A stretch of 64,000 nt of DNA. Source: Urbifossiella sp046350095. GTDB taxonomy: Bacteria > Planctomycetota > Planctomycetia > Gemmatales > Gemmataceae. The notes below the pieces were generated by a model, which searched no databases, had not been told where the DNA came from, and saw only the letters and a program-made list of their open reading frames with translations. Position numbers and translations under genes: made by a program. The stretch spans positions 1,054,001-1,118,000 of the forward strand of contig JAXMBA010000003.1 of assembly GCA_046350095.1 (NCBI GenBank), given 5' to 3'. Of this stretch, positions 33,996-42,974 are shown one piece after another; the first letter of the stretch is position 1; each line of letters opens with the position of its first letter.

Positions 33996-36304
33996 TCACC
34001 GCCCCTCCCGCCAGACCTCGGTGCTCCGAGCGCGGAGCAGCGCCCCGCCGGCCCGATCCCGGACAGCCTCGGGCGACGCCTGGTCGTCCGCGACCCGTTC
34101 CAGGACCCGGACCGCCCGCCGCAGGATCGGCAGTTCCAACCCGCGGCCGACGGCACCGACCCCTCCCCGCGACCCGAACCAGCCCACCGCCTCGCCGGCC
34201 AGCGTCACCTCGGAGCGGCTTCCGCCGGAAGTCGGCAGACGGTTCGCCGCCTCGGCCCACTCGCGGCCGGCCCGGTCCTCGTCGCCCGCGGCCTCGCACA
34301 CCGCCGCCAGAACGAGCCGCCACTTGATCTGCTCCTGACCCTCGGCGTTCTCGACCACGCCGCGCAGGGCGTCCCCGGCGCGCCGGCGGACGTCTTCCGG
34401 CGTCTCCTCTCGCCCCACGGCCCTCCACAGGCTTGCGGTAGCCGGCACCAGGACCTGCCGTTCGAGGCCCCGGATCGGCTTCTGTGACCCGAACCACACC
34501 ACCGCGTCGATGTCGAAGTCGAGGGCCGTCCGCCCGGGGTAGGTCTCCTTGTACAGTTCCACGACCCGCCGCCGCTCCTCCAGGTCCGCCCAGGTTCCAA
34601 ACCCTCCCTGCATGACCCGACGCACGAGGCGGGCCTTGAGCTTCTCCGGCGGGTCCAGGACCTTGAGCGAGGCGTCCAACCGGTCGGACAGCCGCTTGCG
34701 GAACTCCCGATCCCCCTGGCTCCCGGAATCGAACCTGCCGGAGTCGACCCCCCCGGCGATCGCATCGATCAGGACGGGGAATTGTTTCTTGAGCGCGGCC
34801 TCGTTCGCCCTCGACTGGAGGTGGTCCCACGCGGCCGCCACGACGAAGACGCCGACGAGCACCCCGCCGAAGCCCAGTTGCAGCGCCCGCCGCGCCCGGG
34901 AGTAGGCGAACCGCTCGGACGTCGCGGCGGCACTCGCGGCGGAGTCGAGTTCGCCCTGCCGGCGCACCTGCTCCGCCCTGAGCAGCGCGTCGTGGACCGC
35001 CGCCCGGACCTCGCCCGCGTGCGCGAAGCGGAAACCCGGATCGGCCGACAGACACCGCGTCGCCACCGCGGGAAGCCGGCCGGCCCCGCCGACGGCGTCG
35101 AGGCGGGCCGCCGCGTCGGCCAGGTCACCGGCCGCGGCCTTCTCCCACACCTCGCGGCTGGTCCGCCCGACGTACGGAGGCCGGCCGGTCAGGATGAACG
35201 TCAGGATGCCGCCGAGGGCAAACACGTCCGCGCGCTCGTCGACGCGGTGGTTCTCCCCCGCGCCTGCTCCGGGGCCATGTACGCCGGGGTGCCCATGACG
35301 GCCCCCGCGCGGGTCCGCTCCTCCGGGCCGTCCCCGAATTCCGGCTCCGCCGGTCCGGGCGCGGCGGCCGCGACGCGTCCGGCGTCGGCCAGGCTCTTGG
35401 CGAGGCCCCAGTCCATGACCTGGACCTCGCCGAACGCCCCCAGCATCACGTTGCCGGGCTTCAGGTCGCGGTGGATGAACCGCCGGGAGTGCGCGAACGC
35501 GACCGTGTGACAGATCTGCTCGAACGCGCGCAGCAACCGGTCCCGCTGCTCGGCCGCCTCCTCGTCGGCCGCGGCGTCCCGCAGTTCGCGGTCGGGCCCG
35601 GCTGTCCGCTGCGGCCGCCCTGTGCTGGCGAGCTCCTCGGCGAGCGTCCGCCCCCGAATCAGTTTCATCACGAGGTAGGGGGTGCCGTCTCCCAGCGTCC
35701 CGACCTCGTGTACCGGCGGAATGCTCGGGTGCTGCAACCGGCCGGTTATCCGGGCTTCCTCGCGGAACCGCTCGGCCGCGGGCGTGCCGGCCAGACCGGG
35801 GGTCAGCAGCTTGATCGCCACCTCGCGGTCGAAGGCGAGGTCGGTCGCCCGGTACACCACGCCCATGCCGCCTCGTCCGATCTGCTCGCGGAGTTCGTAC
35901 CCCGGGATGGCCAGGGGGCGGGGTTCGGGGTCGTGGTCCGGAGGGCCGCGCTCGGCGGGCGCGTCGGTAGGATCGGGGGTTTGCCCCGGGACGTAGCCAC
36001 CGGTTGTCTCGGCGTTGCCGCGGAAGACGCCTTCGATCATCGTGGCGTAGTCCGGGAAGCGCGCGCGGTACTCGTCCCGGGCCGCCGCGTGACTCGCCGG
36101 CGCTCGGTACGCCGCGTCCAGCACCAGCAGCTCGCGGAACAGCACCGGGCGAAGCCCTTCAGGGGCCTCGGCCAGGACGTCCACGAGATCCATCCGCGTG
36201 CCGGCGCGCAGGGCATCCTCGTACCGGTCACACAGCCGCTCGAACGCGATCAAGTCCTGCGGGGAGAGCGCGCCGGGTGCGGTACCGATGTCGGGTGTGG
36301 TCAT
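33996..36304 (-). pseudogene. membrane Ser/Thr protein kinase, frameshifted in the activation segment
   Basis: The frame from ATG 36304 encodes the N-terminal helical domain shared with the 22363 kinase (FERLCDRYEDALRAG, YRARFPDYATMIEGVF), glycine loop GRGGMGVVY, lysine in VAIKLL (K165), HRDLKPGN and an unusual MDWG in place of DFG. It runs out of frame just after YMAPEQARG at a run of five C (plus strand 35255-35259). With one more base it would continue as ENHRVDERADVFALGGIL, into the rest of the kinase, a membrane helix (FGGVLVGVFVVAAAW) and a helical sensor region ending at 33996. Restored length is about 770 residues. The ECF gene 50 bases upstream is also frameshifted. Confidence 0.75.
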
Positions 36305-36354
36305 GGGAGGCTCAGCGGGCGGCGGCCGTCTCCGGCCGGGGGCCTGACCCCGGG

Positions 36355-37057
36355 TTAACGCATCGATTCCCCAGTGAACGACCGCCGATGTCGCGATCGC
36401 CGTTGGTCGCCCCGCCCGGCGGGTAACCGCTTCTCCTTGTGCTCCCCGACTCGGGGTTTCGAGTCTGAAGCAAGGCAGCCACCGGCCTGGTCAGGCCCAG
36501 GCTGGCCCCGGCGTGCCCGGCAGACGAGCCCGGCTCGGATGAAGGCCGAGTAGCGGAAGGCGATCGCGAGGGACAGGCCAAGGGCATCCGCCGCCGGCTC
36601 GACGGACTGGCCCGCGAGGTACGCCAGTCCGTCGAGCCGGCCGACGACGGGATCGTGGGGGCCCAGCTGGTTGGGCGCCTCGTCGAGGGCCAGGTACAGA
36701 TTGGGCGGCTGGCCGGTGACGACCTCGGCCCGGTCGATGTCGACCCGCCCGCGGCGGCCGCCGTGGACGCTGCCCCGCCTTCGCCGGGCGCTCTCGACCA
36801 GGATGTGTCGCATGGCCTCGGCGGCGGCGGCGAAGAAGTGCCCGTGGCCGTCCCAGCGGCAGTCGTCGGCCGGGCCGATCAGTCGGAGGTACGTCTCGTG
36901 GACGAGGGCGGTGGGGTTCAGCGTGTGGCCGGAGACTTCGGTGGACACGCGCGGCGGCGAGCTTCCGCAACTCGTCGTACACGAGTGGGAGCAGTTCGGC
37001 CACGGCGATCGGATCGCCGGCCGCGGCCACGGCGAGGAGCTGCGTCACGTCGGCCAT
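36355..37057 (-). pseudogene. ECF sigma factor (TIGR02999-like), frameshifted and eroded
   Basis: The start (MADVTQLLAVAAAGD, LLPLVYDELRKLAAAR) is in one frame; the rest (GHTLNPTALVHETYLRLIG, FFAAAAEAMRHILVESARRR, LALDEAPNQLGPHDP) continues in another from about 36948. Region 4 reads ALGLSLAIAFRYSAFIRAGL, where relatives usually have Trp (compare ADRHWAYARAWL in the gene at position 1), and the original stop appears lost, extending the frame to 36355. These changes argue for genuine decay. The kinase gene follows 50 bases later, so this is the broken version of an ECF/kinase pair. Confidence 0.7.
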
Positions 37058-37256
37058 GCGGCCAGCATACCCACCCCGCCGGCTGACGCAACCAGGCGCG
37101 GGGCGGCACCTGCCACCTCATCGAACGGTCTAGACGATTCCGCCCGACACTTCGCACCCGTCCGGGCAATTAACACGTCCAGAGACATCCCGCCAGACAG
37201 CCGCCGGCCGGTGCCGCCGAAGGTCGCTGTGGGCCACCCCCCTCGGAGGTGCCCGC

Positions 37257-37544
37257 GTGACCACGGCCGCTCACATCCCCACCATTTCGTCCGCCCCCGG
37301 ACACTTCGCGCGGAGCGGGGGTAGGTCTCGGGCAGGGGCGGCCGACGCGGCCCACCCCGCCCGATGGCATCACATGACCGACCACCTTACGCCGCTGCAC
37401 CCGTCCGAGATGGCCCCGGCCGAGCGGGCCACCACGGTCGCCGCCCTCCTCGCGGCCGGCCTCCTCCGGCACCTCCACCCGGCCGCCCTCCCGCCCCCGG
37501 CCGGCACCACGAATTTGCAGGTAAAACCAGCCGAATCGACTTGA
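37257..37544 (+). CDS. small protein of the recombinase cassette
   Basis: 95 residues from GTG 37257, preceded by GGAGG at 7 bases; a shorter form could start at ATG 37374. The central helix ERATTVAALLAAGLLRHL resembles the small proteins that precede DUF2924 and recombinase genes in planctomycete mobile cassettes, which I recall but cannot verify. No other motif is visible. The DUF2924 gene begins 69 bases downstream. Confidence 0.45.
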   Translation: MTTAAHIPTISSAPGHFARSGGRSRAGAADAAHPARWHHMTDHLTPLHPSEMAPAERATTVAALLAAGLLRHLHPAALPPPAGTTNLQVKPAEST

Positions 37545-37613
37545 TGACGTGCCGCTATCGAGCGTTACTGCCCACGCCGGTTAACGACCCCGAGACGCCC
37601 GAGAGGAGGCACC

Positions 37614-38117
37614 ATGCCCGCGACGACCGAGAAGCCGCCGACGCTCGCGAGGGAGCTGGCGGCGCTGGAGAGGATGACCGCGGCCGAGCTCCGCGACAGG
37701 TACGCCGAACTCTTCGGCGAGTCGGCCACGTCCGGCAACCGGGCGTGGCTCGCCCGCCGCGTCGGCTGGCGGATGCAGGCCCTCGCCGAGGGCGACCTGA
37801 GTGACCGCGCGAAGGCCCGCGCCGCTGAGCTGGCCCGGGACGCCGACCTCCGCCTCTCCGCTCCGAAGGAGCAGCCCGAGCCGCCCGCCCACGCGGCCCC
37901 GATCGAGGCGGTCCTCGACCCGCGGCTGCCGGGGGTGGGGACGGTGCTCACCCGCCGGTACAAGGGGGCCGAGGTGCGGGTCAAGATCGCCGCCGACGGG
38001 TTCGAGTACGCCGGCGACCGGTACGGGTCGCTGTCCGCGGTGGCCAAGGCCGTCACCGGCACGCACACGAACGGGTTCCTGTTCTTCCGCCTCACCCGCA
38101 CCGGGAGCGCCGCATGA
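37614..38117 (+). CDS. DUF2924 family protein
   Basis: 167 residues from ATG 37614 with a good ribosome site (GAGGAGG). The N-terminal half is helical (LARELAALERMTAAELRDRY, FGESATSGNRAWLARRVGWR). The C-terminal half ends in the small basic beta domain typical of the family (LTRRYKGAEVRVKIAADGFE, YGSLSAVAKAVTGTHTNGF), which resembles DNA-binding domains of other mobile-element proteins. DUF2924 genes normally sit directly upstream of a serine recombinase and probably assist it. The stop overlaps the recombinase start (ATGA). Confidence 0.85.
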   Translation: MPATTEKPPTLARELAALERMTAAELRDRYAELFGESATSGNRAWLARRVGWRMQALAEGDLSDRAKARAAELARDADLRLSAPKEQPEPPAHAAPIEAVLDPRLPGVGTVLTRRYKGAEVRVKIAADGFEYAGDRYGSLSAVAKAVTGTHTNGFLFFRLTRTGSAA

Positions 38118-39697
38118 CCACCACCACACGTCCGCGGCAGACGGTGAAGCTGGTGCGGTGCGCGGTGTACACGCGGAAATCCACGGAGGAGGGGCTGGAC
38201 CAGGAGTTCAACAGCCTCGACGCCCAGCGGGACGCGGGCGAGGCGTACGTCCGGAGCCAGAGCGGTGAGGGGTGGGTGGCCCTCCCCGACCGGTACGACG
38301 ACGGCGGGTTCACCGGCGGCAACACCGACCGCCCCGGGCTGCGGCGGCTCATGGCCGACGTCGAGGCCGGGCGGGTGGACTGCGTGGTCGTGTACAAGGT
38401 TGACCGGCTCAGCCGCAGCCTCCTCGACTTCGCCCAGCTGATGCAGCGGTTCGAGCAGAAGGGCGTGTCCTTCGTCAGCGTCACCCAGCAGTTCAACACG
38501 GCGTCGAGCATGGGCCGGCTGGTCCTCAACGTGCTGCTGTCGTTCGCGCAGTTCGAGCGGGAGATCGTGGGCGAGCGGACGCGGGACAGGATCGCGGCCA
38601 CCCGCCGCAAGGGGATCTGGGCCGGCGGCCGGCCGGTGCTGGGGTACGACCCCGAGCCTGGCGGCCGGCGGCTGGTGATCGACGCCGCCGAGGCCGAGCG
38701 TGTCCGCGACATCTTCGGGCTGTACCAGCGGCACGGGTCGCTCCTGCCGGTGGTCAAGGAACTCGGCCGCCGCGGGTGGGTCACCAAGCGGTGGGCCGAC
38801 AAGGCCGGCCGGGTGACGGGCGGGCGGCCGTTCACCCGCACCAGTCTGTACCAGCTGCTGACGAACCAACTCTACGCCGGCAGGGTGCGGTACAAGGCCG
38901 ACGTGTTCCCCGGCGAGCACCCGGCGCTGATCGACCCCGCCACCTTCGACCGGGTGCAGGGGCGGCTCCGCGCCAACGGCACGCAGGGGGCGGTGCCGGG
39001 GTCGCCCGACAAGTACGGGGCCCTGCTCAAGGGACTCCTCCGGTGCGGCCCGTGCCGGACGGCGATGACGCCCACCTGCACCACGAAGGGCGCCCGCACC
39101 TACCGCTACTACGCGTGCGTGGCCGGACACAAGAAGGGCGCGGCGGCGTGCCCGTCGCGGCCGGTCCCGGCCGGGCCGGTGGAGGGGTTCGTGGTGGACC
39201 GGGTGCGGGCCGCCGGCCGCGACCCCGAGTTGCTGCGGCAGGTCGTCGCCCAGGTCCGCCAGCAGCAGGACGAGCGGCTCGCCGAGTTGGGCGCGGAGGA
39301 GAAGGGGCTGGAGGCCGAGCTGGCCGGGCTGAAGCGGCACCCGGGGCTGGAGTCGGCCCGGTTCCGGCCCGGCGACGACAACGCCGACGTGGTCCGGCGG
39401 CTGGCGGCCCTCCACGACCAGCAACGGCTGGCCGAGGACCGGCTCCGGCGGGTCAAGGAGCAGGCCCGCGAGGTGAAGGCCGCGAGCGTGTCCGAGGCGG
39501 ACGCGGCGGCGCTGGCCGGGTTCGACCCGGTGTGGGCGGCGCTGGCCCCGCACGAGCGGGCGCGGGTGCTCGGGTTGCTGGTGGAAAAGGTGGTGTACGA
39601 CGGGGCGGCGGGCAAGGTCGCGGTGACCTTCCGGCCGACCGGGATCACGGCGCTGGCCGGGGAGCTAGCCGACCGCCAGCAGGAGATGGTGGCATGA
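38114..39697 (+). CDS. large serine recombinase (resolvase/invertase family)
   Basis: 527 residues. The catalytic domain opens with CAVYTRKSTEEGL (nucleophile S23) and includes YKVDRLSRSLLDFAQLM and FEREIVGERTRDRI, both diagnostic. The recombinase DNA-binding domain follows (GRPVLGYDPE onward). A zinc ribbon comes next, with cysteines in CGPCRTAMTPTC and YYACVAGHKKGAAACPS, and then a coiled coil to the C-terminus. Such enzymes integrate or excise mobile DNA between short attachment sites. All parts look intact. I could not identify attachment sites in the flanks. Confidence 0.9.
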   Translation: MTTTTRPRQTVKLVRCAVYTRKSTEEGLDQEFNSLDAQRDAGEAYVRSQSGEGWVALPDRYDDGGFTGGNTDRPGLRRLMADVEAGRVDCVVVYKVDRLSRSLLDFAQLMQRFEQKGVSFVSVTQQFNTASSMGRLVLNVLLSFAQFEREIVGERTRDRIAATRRKGIWAGGRPVLGYDPEPGGRRLVIDAAEAERVRDIFGLYQRHGSLLPVVKELGRRGWVTKRWADKAGRVTGGRPFTRTSLYQLLTNQLYAGRVRYKADVFPGEHPALIDPATFDRVQGRLRANGTQGAVPGSPDKYGALLKGLLRCGPCRTAMTPTCTTKGARTYRYYACVAGHKKGAAACPSRPVPAGPVEGFVVDRVRAAGRDPELLRQVVAQVRQQQDERLAELGAEEKGLEAELAGLKRHPGLESARFRPGDDNADVVRRLAALHDQQRLAEDRLRRVKEQAREVKAASVSEADAAALAGFDPVWAALAPHERARVLGLLVEKVVYDGAAGKVAVTFRPTGITALAGELADRQQEMVA

Positions 39698-40160
39698 CCG
39701 ACGCGACGCTGACGGTCGAGGGCACCGTTCACATCGCCCGCCCCGGGCACGGCGGGCGGCCCGAACTGCGGCACGGCCCGGCCCCACGCCGCCGGCCGAG
39801 CGGGTGCCGCGGGTGGCCCGGTTGATGGCGCTGGCGATCAAGCTGGACGGGCTCGTCCGCACCGGCGTGGTGAAGGACTACGCGGCGCTGGCGCGGCTCG
39901 GGCGGGTGACGCCGGCGCGGATCACGCAGGTGATGAACCTCACGCTGCTGGCCCCCGACATCCAGGAGGCGCTCCTCTTCCTGCCGCCGGTCACGGCCGG
40001 GCGGGAGCCGCTGTCCCTGGCCGACCTGCAGCGGGTGGCGGCGGTCCGCAACTGGCGGGGGCAGAAGCGGGCGTGGCGCGAGCTCACGACAACGCGTCAC
40101 CTGGTGGACGGGGCAGAGAAAAAATCCCCGGCTGCCGCGCTACCATCATTGTCGGGCTGA
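39694..40160 (+). pseudogene. HTH protein of the recombinase cassette, frameshifted
   Basis: ATG 39694 overlaps the recombinase stop. The first 30 codons (TLTVEGTVHIARPGHGGRPE) are in one frame; the rest continues in another from about 39790 (PPAERVPRVARLMALAIKLD). One extra C in the run 39782-39785 would join them. The second part holds a ParB-like helix-turn-helix (VKDYAALARLGRVTPARITQ). Restored length is about 155 residues. Such proteins normally follow DUF2924 and the recombinase, so the cassette was once complete. Confidence 0.65.
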
Positions 40161-40222
40161 GGGCCGGTGCGCTAGGATCGGGCGGCTTTGTATACGCCCG
40201 TACCCTATCCTCTGGCACTCCA

Positions 40223-40731
40223 ATGGGACACGCCCAGATCGACCGCCTCCCCCGCACCAAGGAGTGGCGGGCCGTCGTCGCCCTCCTCCGCGAGAATGCC
40301 GATGCCGCCACCGTCGCCCGGGCCGTCGTCGACGCCGTCCGGACGCTCATCCTCCCCCTGGCCAAGGACCGCGGGGTGGTCGAGGCCACCTGGCACCTCC
40401 TCCGCCTCCCCCTCGCCGCCGCCGACGACGACTACCCGGCCGGCCTCCGCCGCGCCGGGCTCGACGTGGCCGACCCGCCCGGGCTCATGGACCTGGTGGC
40501 CGCCGTCTCCGACGCCCTCGACAGGGAGGTGCCCGTCGGCCGGCGCACCGACCTCGGCGAGATGGCCCACACCGCCCTCGTCGAGACCCTCGCGGGGCAC
40601 GCCGCCGACGCGGCGGCCGACCTATACGGCGAGGAGGCCGAGCGGCTCCGGGCGGCCGTCGCCGCGACCGCCACCGTCCGTCGGTTCGGCGCCCTCGCCG
40701 CCGGCTACTTCGCCCGGGTCGTCCGCAAGGG
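40223..40731 (+). pseudogene. MGHAQIDRLP-type conserved protein, C-terminus lost in a deletion
   Basis: Starts at ATG 40223 (MGHAQIDRLPRTKEWRAVVA) and keeps about 170 residues of an alpha-helical protein (VVEATWHLLRLPLAAADDDY, DLGEMAHTALVETLAGHAAD). I recall a family of uncharacterised proteins with this opening whose members continue past the point reached here. At about 40730 the reading frame gives way to the out-of-frame second half of a DNA methylase gene, indicating a deletion that removed the 3' end of this gene and the 5' end of the next. Confidence 0.6.
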
Positions 40732-41343
40732 TCCCCCGACGACTTCCAGCACTTCCTCGTCGCCGCCTTCACCGCGGCCCGCACGTACCTGCGGCCGGGG
40801 GGCGGGTTCTACGTCTGGCACGCCGACACGTTCAGGCTGTCGGTCCGCCACGCCGCGGCCGAGGCCGGCCTGCGGGTGCGTCAGTGCCTGGTGTGGGTGA
40901 AGCCGTCGCTCGTCCTCGGCCGGCAGGACTACCAGTGGCGCCACGAGCCGTGCCTGTACGGGTGGGCCGACGGCGCCCCCCACACCTGGCTCGGCGGCCG
41001 CACCCAGACGACCGTGCTGGAGTTCGACAAGCCGGCGAAGAACGCCGAGCACCCCACCTTGAAGCCGGTCGCGCTGTTCGGGGCGCTGCTGGTCAACAGC
41101 TGCCCGGCCGGCGGGGTGGTGCTCGACCCGTTCGGCGGGAGCGGCACCACCCTCGTCGCCGCCGAGCAGGCGGGGCGGGCCGCGCGGCTGCTCGAACTCG
41201 ACCCGAAGTACTGCGACGTGGTGCTTGCCAGGGCCAAGGCGACGTTCGGCGACGCGGTGCCGGTGCGACTGCTCGACGGCGAGGTGGAAGTGGCCCACGC
41301 CGACGTGGTTGCCCGCCGGCGGGCCGAAGCGGCCGCGGCGTAA
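40732..41343 (+). pseudogene. DNA methyltransferase, C-terminal half only
   Basis: The retained part runs from DDFQHFLVAAFTAARTYLRP to the end. It keeps the C-terminal motifs of a beta-type N4/N6 amino-methyltransferase: EHPTLKPVALFGALL, the SAM-binding motif I VLDPFGGSGTTLVAAEQA, and LLELDPKYCDVVLARAKA. The catalytic DPPY block, which should precede it, is absent, so the product cannot methylate DNA. The upstream junction is the deletion described for the neighbouring fragment. Similar methylases occur in phages and in this kind of planctomycete cassette. Confidence 0.8.
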
Positions 41344-41365
41344 CCGGTACGCTCAGGGGGCGGCC

Positions 41366-41590
41366 ATGCGGCTCAGGAAACGGGTAGGAGCCGTCGCAGC
41401 AGCGGTGGCCGCCACCACCGGCTGTCCCTGCCCCGGCGTGGTGAACCGCCTCGCCGCCGAGGAAGACGCCGACCCGCCGCCCTGCCCCGCCTGCGGCGGG
41501 TGCCACGTGCTGGTGATCCAGACGGTCGTGGTCGAGGCCGGACCCGGCGGGAGACTCGTCGAGGCGGGCCGGGACGCGGCCCGACCCTGA
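41366..41590 (+). CDS. small Cys-rich protein of the phage-like gene string
   Basis: 74 residues from ATG 41366 with GGGGG upstream. The N-terminus is a weak hydrophobic segment (VGAVAAAVAATTGCPCPG). The centre has CPACGGCH, a possible zinc knuckle, followed by a beta strand (VLVIQTVVVEA). Family unknown. It lies between the methylase remnant and the terminase-like gene, all on the plus strand. Confidence 0.45.
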   Translation: MRLRKRVGAVAAAVAATTGCPCPGVVNRLAAEEDADPPPCPACGGCHVLVIQTVVVEAGPGGRLVEAGRDAARP

Positions 41591-41645
41591 CACGTCCCTG
41601 ACAGATGCTGACGCCCCTTCCGGGGCGGACGAGAGGGGGTGGGCG

Positions 41646-42044
41646 ATGGCCGACAACAAGCCGCCGCGGCGGGACGACGCCCTGGCCCTGTCGCTGGCGT
41701 GCGGGGCCACGGTCGAGGCCGCCGCCCGCCAGGCCGGGGTGTCCGACCGGACCGTTTACCGCCGGCTCCGCAAGCCCGAGTTCCAGAGGCGGGTCAAGGA
41801 GGCCCGGACCGACCTCGTGCGGCGGTCCGCCGGGCTCCTGTCGGCCGCGTCCGGCGAGGCGGTGCGGACGCTCCTGGCGCTGATGAAGGAGTCGGCCCCG
41901 CCGAGCGCCCGGCTGGGGGCGGCCAAGGCCGTCCTCGAGCTCGGCATCAAGGTCCGGGAGTTGGCCGAGCTGGAGGCCGAGCTCCGCGAGCTGGAGCAGC
42001 AGGTGAAGGCCCTCGGGCCGCCCAACCCGGGGAGGGCGTGGTGA
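41646..42044 (+). CDS. terminase-small-subunit-like HTH protein
   Basis: 132 residues from ATG 41646. The first 60 residues form a helix-turn-helix (VEAAARQAGVSDRTVYRRLR, KPEFQRRVKEARTDLVRR). The remainder is a regular coiled coil (AKAVLELGIKVRELAELEAE). This plan matches phage small terminases and related phage-derived HTH proteins, which recognise DNA for packaging. No large terminase is nearby, so the function may be lost or changed. The stop overlaps the next GTG by 4 bases. Confidence 0.65.
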   Translation: MADNKPPRRDDALALSLACGATVEAAARQAGVSDRTVYRRLRKPEFQRRVKEARTDLVRRSAGLLSAASGEAVRTLLALMKESAPPSARLGAAKAVLELGIKVRELAELEAELRELEQQVKALGPPNPGRAW

Positions 42045-42320
42045 GCCTGCGAGCCCGCGTCGGGCGGCTGACGGCGGCCCTGGCCGGGCGGGGCGGGGCC
42101 GACCTCGCCCACATCGTGGTGTGGGTGCCGGCCGGGGGTGACGCGGACGGCCGCCCGCCGGGGGGTGTACCGGACGGGCGGCGTCCTCGACGTGGTGTAC
42201 GCGGGGGCCGATCCCGACCCGAGCTTGCGGACCCGGGTGATGGAGCAGGCGGCGCCGGCGGCGCTGGAGATCGTGCTCGGGCCGGATGTCGTCCCGGCAC
42301 CGACGGAGGAGCCCGCGTGA
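42041..42320 (+). pseudogene. small protein of the phage-like string, frameshifted in a G run
   Basis: GTG 42041 opens LRARVGRLTAALAGRGGADL and HIVVWVPAGGDADGRP, then passes out of frame in the six-G run 42160-42165. Removing one G joins it to GVYRTGGVLDVVYAGADPDP ... VVPAPTEEPA, ending at 42320 with GTGA overlap to the next gene. The restored protein would be about 92 residues. Family unknown. Confidence 0.55.
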
Positions 42321-42790
42321 GCACCCGCGCCCTCGGCCGCCGTATCGCCGACCTCGCCCGCCGCCAGGCCGAGGCCGCCGAGCGACACGCCGCGGTCAGC
42401 GCAGCCGTGGATGCCGACCACGCGAAGCGGGTGGCGTTCCTGATGACGGTGCCGGAGGACCTGCGGATGGCGGTGGGGATCGCCCTGTGCGACCCGGACG
42501 GCGACGACGCCCTCCACTCGTGGGCGGCCCGGCCGTTCGCCCGGTGGGCCGCCATCCCGGCCGGGTTCCAGTTCCCGCGGGCGCTCGTCGCGTGGCTCCT
42601 CCACCCGCCCCGGGACTGGTTCCTCGGGCACAGCTGCGAGCGGTGCGGGCTCGGCGTGCCGCTCCTCTCGACCTGCTCGAACGACCCGGCCCCGCCGCCG
42701 ACGATCGTGGTGTTCCCCACCTGCCCGGCGTGCGGCGGGCCGACCTCGCACGCCGCCAACTGGTACGCGGAGCCGCCCCGGTGCGACTGA
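42317..42790 (+). CDS. hypothetical protein with two Cys pairs (zinc-ribbon-like)
   Basis: 157 residues from GTG 42317, overlapping the previous stop. The N-terminus is a basic helix (LGRRIADLARRQAEAAERHA); the second half has HSCERCGLGVP and PTCPACGGPTSHA, spaced like a zinc ribbon. Family unknown. It is part of a chain in which each stop overlaps the next start, typical of phage-derived gene strings. Confidence 0.55.
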   Translation: MSTRALGRRIADLARRQAEAAERHAAVSAAVDADHAKRVAFLMTVPEDLRMAVGIALCDPDGDDALHSWAARPFARWAAIPAGFQFPRALVAWLLHPPRDWFLGHSCERCGLGVPLLSTCSNDPAPPPTIVVFPTCPACGGPTSHAANWYAEPPRCD

Positions 42791-42962
42791 CCCGGCGGGT
42801 AGCGCGGTTGACCGGGCGGCTGCCGTCGCGGCGGCACATGGGGGTGCCGACCGACCCGGCGGGGCTGCTCGCCCAACTGCGGGACGGTACGGTGGCGCTG
42901 ACTTCGACCTGTCGGGCACTCTGGCGTACGTGGCGGCGCTGGAACCGGCCGCCTGCGACTGA
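42781..42962 (+). pseudogene. last small gene of the phage-like string, frameshifted
   Basis: GTG 42781 overlaps the previous gene and reads RLTRRVARLTGRLPSRRHMG, PAGLLAQLRDGTVA. A frame change near 42893-42897 joins it to ADFDLSGTLAYVAALEPA and a stop at 42960-42962. The RxARLTGRL start resembles that of the gene at 42041. Family unknown, about 60 residues if restored. Confidence 0.4.
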
Positions 42963-42974
42963 GTCTGGGTGTTG

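Noticed and set aside
40732..41343. Active DNA methyltransferase
   Set aside because: Motif I is intact, but the catalytic DPPY segment is missing and the upstream frame does not match.
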